NCBI GenBank assembly: GCA_037101405.1
Contig: AP017964.1
Coordinates: 930,001-994,000, forward strand
Direction: 5' to 3'
From: Candidatus Megaera polyxenophila
GTDB taxonomy: Bacteria; Pseudomonadota; Alphaproteobacteria; Rickettsiales; Rickettsiaceae
DNA: 64,000 nucleotides
The position numbers were made by a program, and so were the translations under genes. Position 1 is the stretch's first letter. Every line of letters starts with the position of its first letter. Positions 62,599 to 64,000 of this stretch are shown one piece after another. The notes under the pieces are model-generated. The model was given only the letters and a program-made list of their open reading frames with translations. It had not been told where the DNA came from and ran no database searches.

Positions 62599-63568
62599 TA
62601 TAGATATTTTAAAAAATATTGATAATTCTGCTTTCCTAAGCAAAATAAAAAGCCATTTAGGTAATAATTTAAATAATTATTTAATTACTTCCCTCTCCAA
62701 TATGCTTGCTATTGATTATGTAAATAGATTGAAGAAAGAACCTAAAATAGAGGAATATGTCCAGAAATGTGTGGAGAGGCTAAAAAAGCATTTAAAGCAT
62801 ATGGTAGTTACTGACGAAAGTTTTGCAGGGGTAATGACTTTATTTGCAATTGCTATTACTGATAAAAAAGAAATAGGTGATGGGCTAGTTAACACCCAAG
62901 AAAAAAACCAAGATATTTTAATAGACGGTTTAGTAGCTGATCAATTCAGTGATTTATCACCGACAGAGCAAAAAAATGTAAAAGAAGTGTTGAGAGCTTT
63001 ATTAAATGGACGTGATGGAAAAGAAATAATGAATTTTATCCATTCAGACCCCAAATTATTCTATTCAGTAGTGTTTAGTGCTTACAAAGAAAAAACTAAA
63101 CAGAAAGAAATCATGGAAGTTGTGACAATTAACCTAAATAAAATAATTGCTGATACCAAATTTATTAATAGAAAAAGAAATAATATAAAAACTCTAACGG
63201 CAAAAATTACGATGGCAGCAGGACTAGTTGCTATTGCCTCAACTGGAGTCTTTATAGGAGGGCTAATGCTTCCGGCACTTATTGTTCCAGCTTTTGCTCT
63301 TTCTGCTAAGTTTGCTCCAGTTGTAGGCGAGAAAGTAGGAGAAATTATTGCACAAAATAATAACATGGTGCAAAAAAAGCAAACTCACTTAAAAGAGTTT
63401 ATGGCGTCAATTGTACAACCTGAATTAGGCCAAAAACTTTCGCATTCTAAAGCCCATAAAAAAGATCTAATATTAAAACCAGAATTAGAGATCAAATCTC
63501 AGGTCGTTGATATATTAAATCAAACGCGTACCAAAGATATTAATAAAAAGAATTCTAGGCAAAGGTAA
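62588..63568 (+). CDS. Hypothetical protein with C-terminal hydrophobic hairpin, third gene of the envelope cluster
   Basis: I start at the ATG at 62588 (MKNNIDILKNID); the frame opens two codons earlier at a TTG. About 326 residues: a mostly helical N-terminal 200 residues (LIDGLVADQFSDLSPTEQK, VKEVLRALLNGRDGKEI), then a Gly/Ala-rich hydrophobic pair (about 210-245, ITMAAGLVAIASTGVFIGG, then MLPALIVPAFALSAKFAP) and a basic tail. No family recognised. It overlaps the previous gene by 11 bp, so it is translationally coupled and probably works with it. Confidence 0.6.
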   Translation: MKNNIDILKNIDNSAFLSKIKSHLGNNLNNYLITSLSNMLAIDYVNRLKKEPKIEEYVQKCVERLKKHLKHMVVTDESFAGVMTLFAIAITDKKEIGDGLVNTQEKNQDILIDGLVADQFSDLSPTEQKNVKEVLRALLNGRDGKEIMNFIHSDPKLFYSVVFSAYKEKTKQKEIMEVVTINLNKIIADTKFINRKRNNIKTLTAKITMAAGLVAIASTGVFIGGLMLPALIVPAFALSAKFAPVVGEKVGEIIAQNNNMVQKKQTHLKEFMASIVQPELGQKLSHSKAHKKDLILKPELEIKSQVVDILNQTRTKDINKKNSRQR

Positions 63569-63778
63569 AGTAAGGTAAACTCATTTAGAAAAAATTGTTA
63601 TATAAGCCCTCGATAACTTATTTAACAATATCGTCAAACTTCCAATTATTAGTAGATGTCATTAAATTTCTTAATAGTAGATTTTGGTTAGGGTTTTTAA
63701 TTTATCTCATATTTTTATGAAGCCTTAAAGCGCTATTTACTTATTTCCGGGAAAGTGGACTGAAACGTTATCCATCTT

Positions 63779-64000
63779 CTACATAATCAATTCTTTAAAT
63801 TCTGCTATTATTTTTGAATATAATTTATACTTAAATGGGATAATATTTTCTAATAATTCATGTACTTCTACCCACTGCCAGCTGTCAAATTCTGGGTGCT
63901 TAGTTTTAACATTTATATCAGAATCTTGGCCGGTAAATCTTATTAAAAACCATTTCTGCCTTTGTCCGCAATATTTTCCTTCCCAAAGTTTATGAACGAG
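63779..64000 (-). CDS. rppH: RNA pyrophosphohydrolase, C-terminal part (partial)
   Basis: The last 74 codons of a Nudix hydrolase run off the window end. Reading on the minus strand gives LWEGKYCGQRQKWFLIRFTG, DINVKTKHPEFDSWQWVEVHEL (key part HPEFDSWQWV) and a helical end to the TAG at 63779. YCGQRQKWFL and EFDxWxW are specific to RppH, which removes pyrophosphate from mRNA 5' ends to trigger decay. The Nudix box itself lies outside the window. Confidence 0.9.
   Translation of the reverse strand, partial: LVHKLWEGKYCGQRQKWFLIRFTGQDSDINVKTKHPEFDSWQWVEVHELLENIIPFKYKLYSKIIAEFKELIM

Noticed and set aside
1..64000. CRISPR array or prophage
   Set aside because: No regularly spaced direct repeats were seen; the only tandem array is the coding repeat at 13894-14460. 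No phage structural or integrase genes appear.

Overview
The window is an AT-rich, densely packed chromosomal segment of an alphaproteobacterium of the order Rickettsiales, most likely family Rickettsiaceae. The evidence is a gene for the 17 kDa glycine-zipper surface lipoprotein typical of Rickettsia (6772-7254), a DUF2610 protein (56834-57160), a DUF1013/TrcR regulator (14639-15217), an alphaproteobacterial NDUFS4-like complex I protein, an AmpG-family transporter, and GatA/GatB next to a single tRNA-Gln(TTG). Glucose-6-phosphate isomerase and a chaperone-usher pilus locus are not what I would expect in classical Rickettsia, so a protist- or invertebrate-associated relative (Megaira- or Tisiphia-like) is my guess, not a demonstrated identity.

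Layout. 1-7.3 kb: gatA (end), gatB, a MazG-like hydrolase, then a minus-strand block (Sco1, hemB, glutamine amidotransferase, xseB, tadA, CDF transporter) with a small complex I gene, and the 17 kDa antigen. 7.4-15.2 kb: zinc importer znuCB, a HAD protein with a disordered tail, a frameshifted sodium:solute symporter, tRNA-Val, a GNAT enzyme, a methyltransferase, a protein with three 66-residue repeats, and TrcR. 15.4-29.2 kb: dapF-mtaB-gpsA operon, histidine kinase, AmpG-like permease, DD-carboxypeptidase, pseudouridine synthase, leuS, DUF3576 lipoprotein-like protein, pgi, spermidine synthase-like protein, tRNA-Gln. 29.4-35.0 kb: a chaperone-usher (Csu/spore-coat-U type) locus with three pilin-like genes, a one-domain chaperone and an usher, followed by an OmpW-like porin. 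35.9-45.4 kb: truB-rpsO-pnp, a phosphatase, and the lipid A operon lpxD-fabZ-lpxA-lpxI with an M61 peptidase.

45.4-51.4 kb: an RHH antitoxin whose toxin gene carries an early amber codon, a second gene relic, PBP1A, LpoA-like lipoprotein and rsmI. 51.2-53.5 kb: two small paralogous secreted proteins separated by a complete IS1595-family element of about 1.68 kb with a 33-bp terminal inverted repeat, a 7-bp target duplication and a passenger gene. 53.6-64 kb: rpmI-rplT, a Gdx/SugE exporter, an ABC exporter, two small proteins, alaS, a three-gene envelope cluster resembling PilM/PilN/PilO or GspL/GspM in architecture, and the end of rppH.

Themes: many genes serve the cell envelope (lipid A, peptidoglycan synthesis and recycling, porin, lipoproteins, pilus). 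Gene decay and mobile DNA are concentrated at 10.1-11.6, 45.7-46.5 and 51.4-53.3 kb. The most unusual system is the chaperone-usher locus; the least explained are the repeat protein at 13.4 kb, the IS passenger gene, and the cluster at 60.4-63.6 kb.
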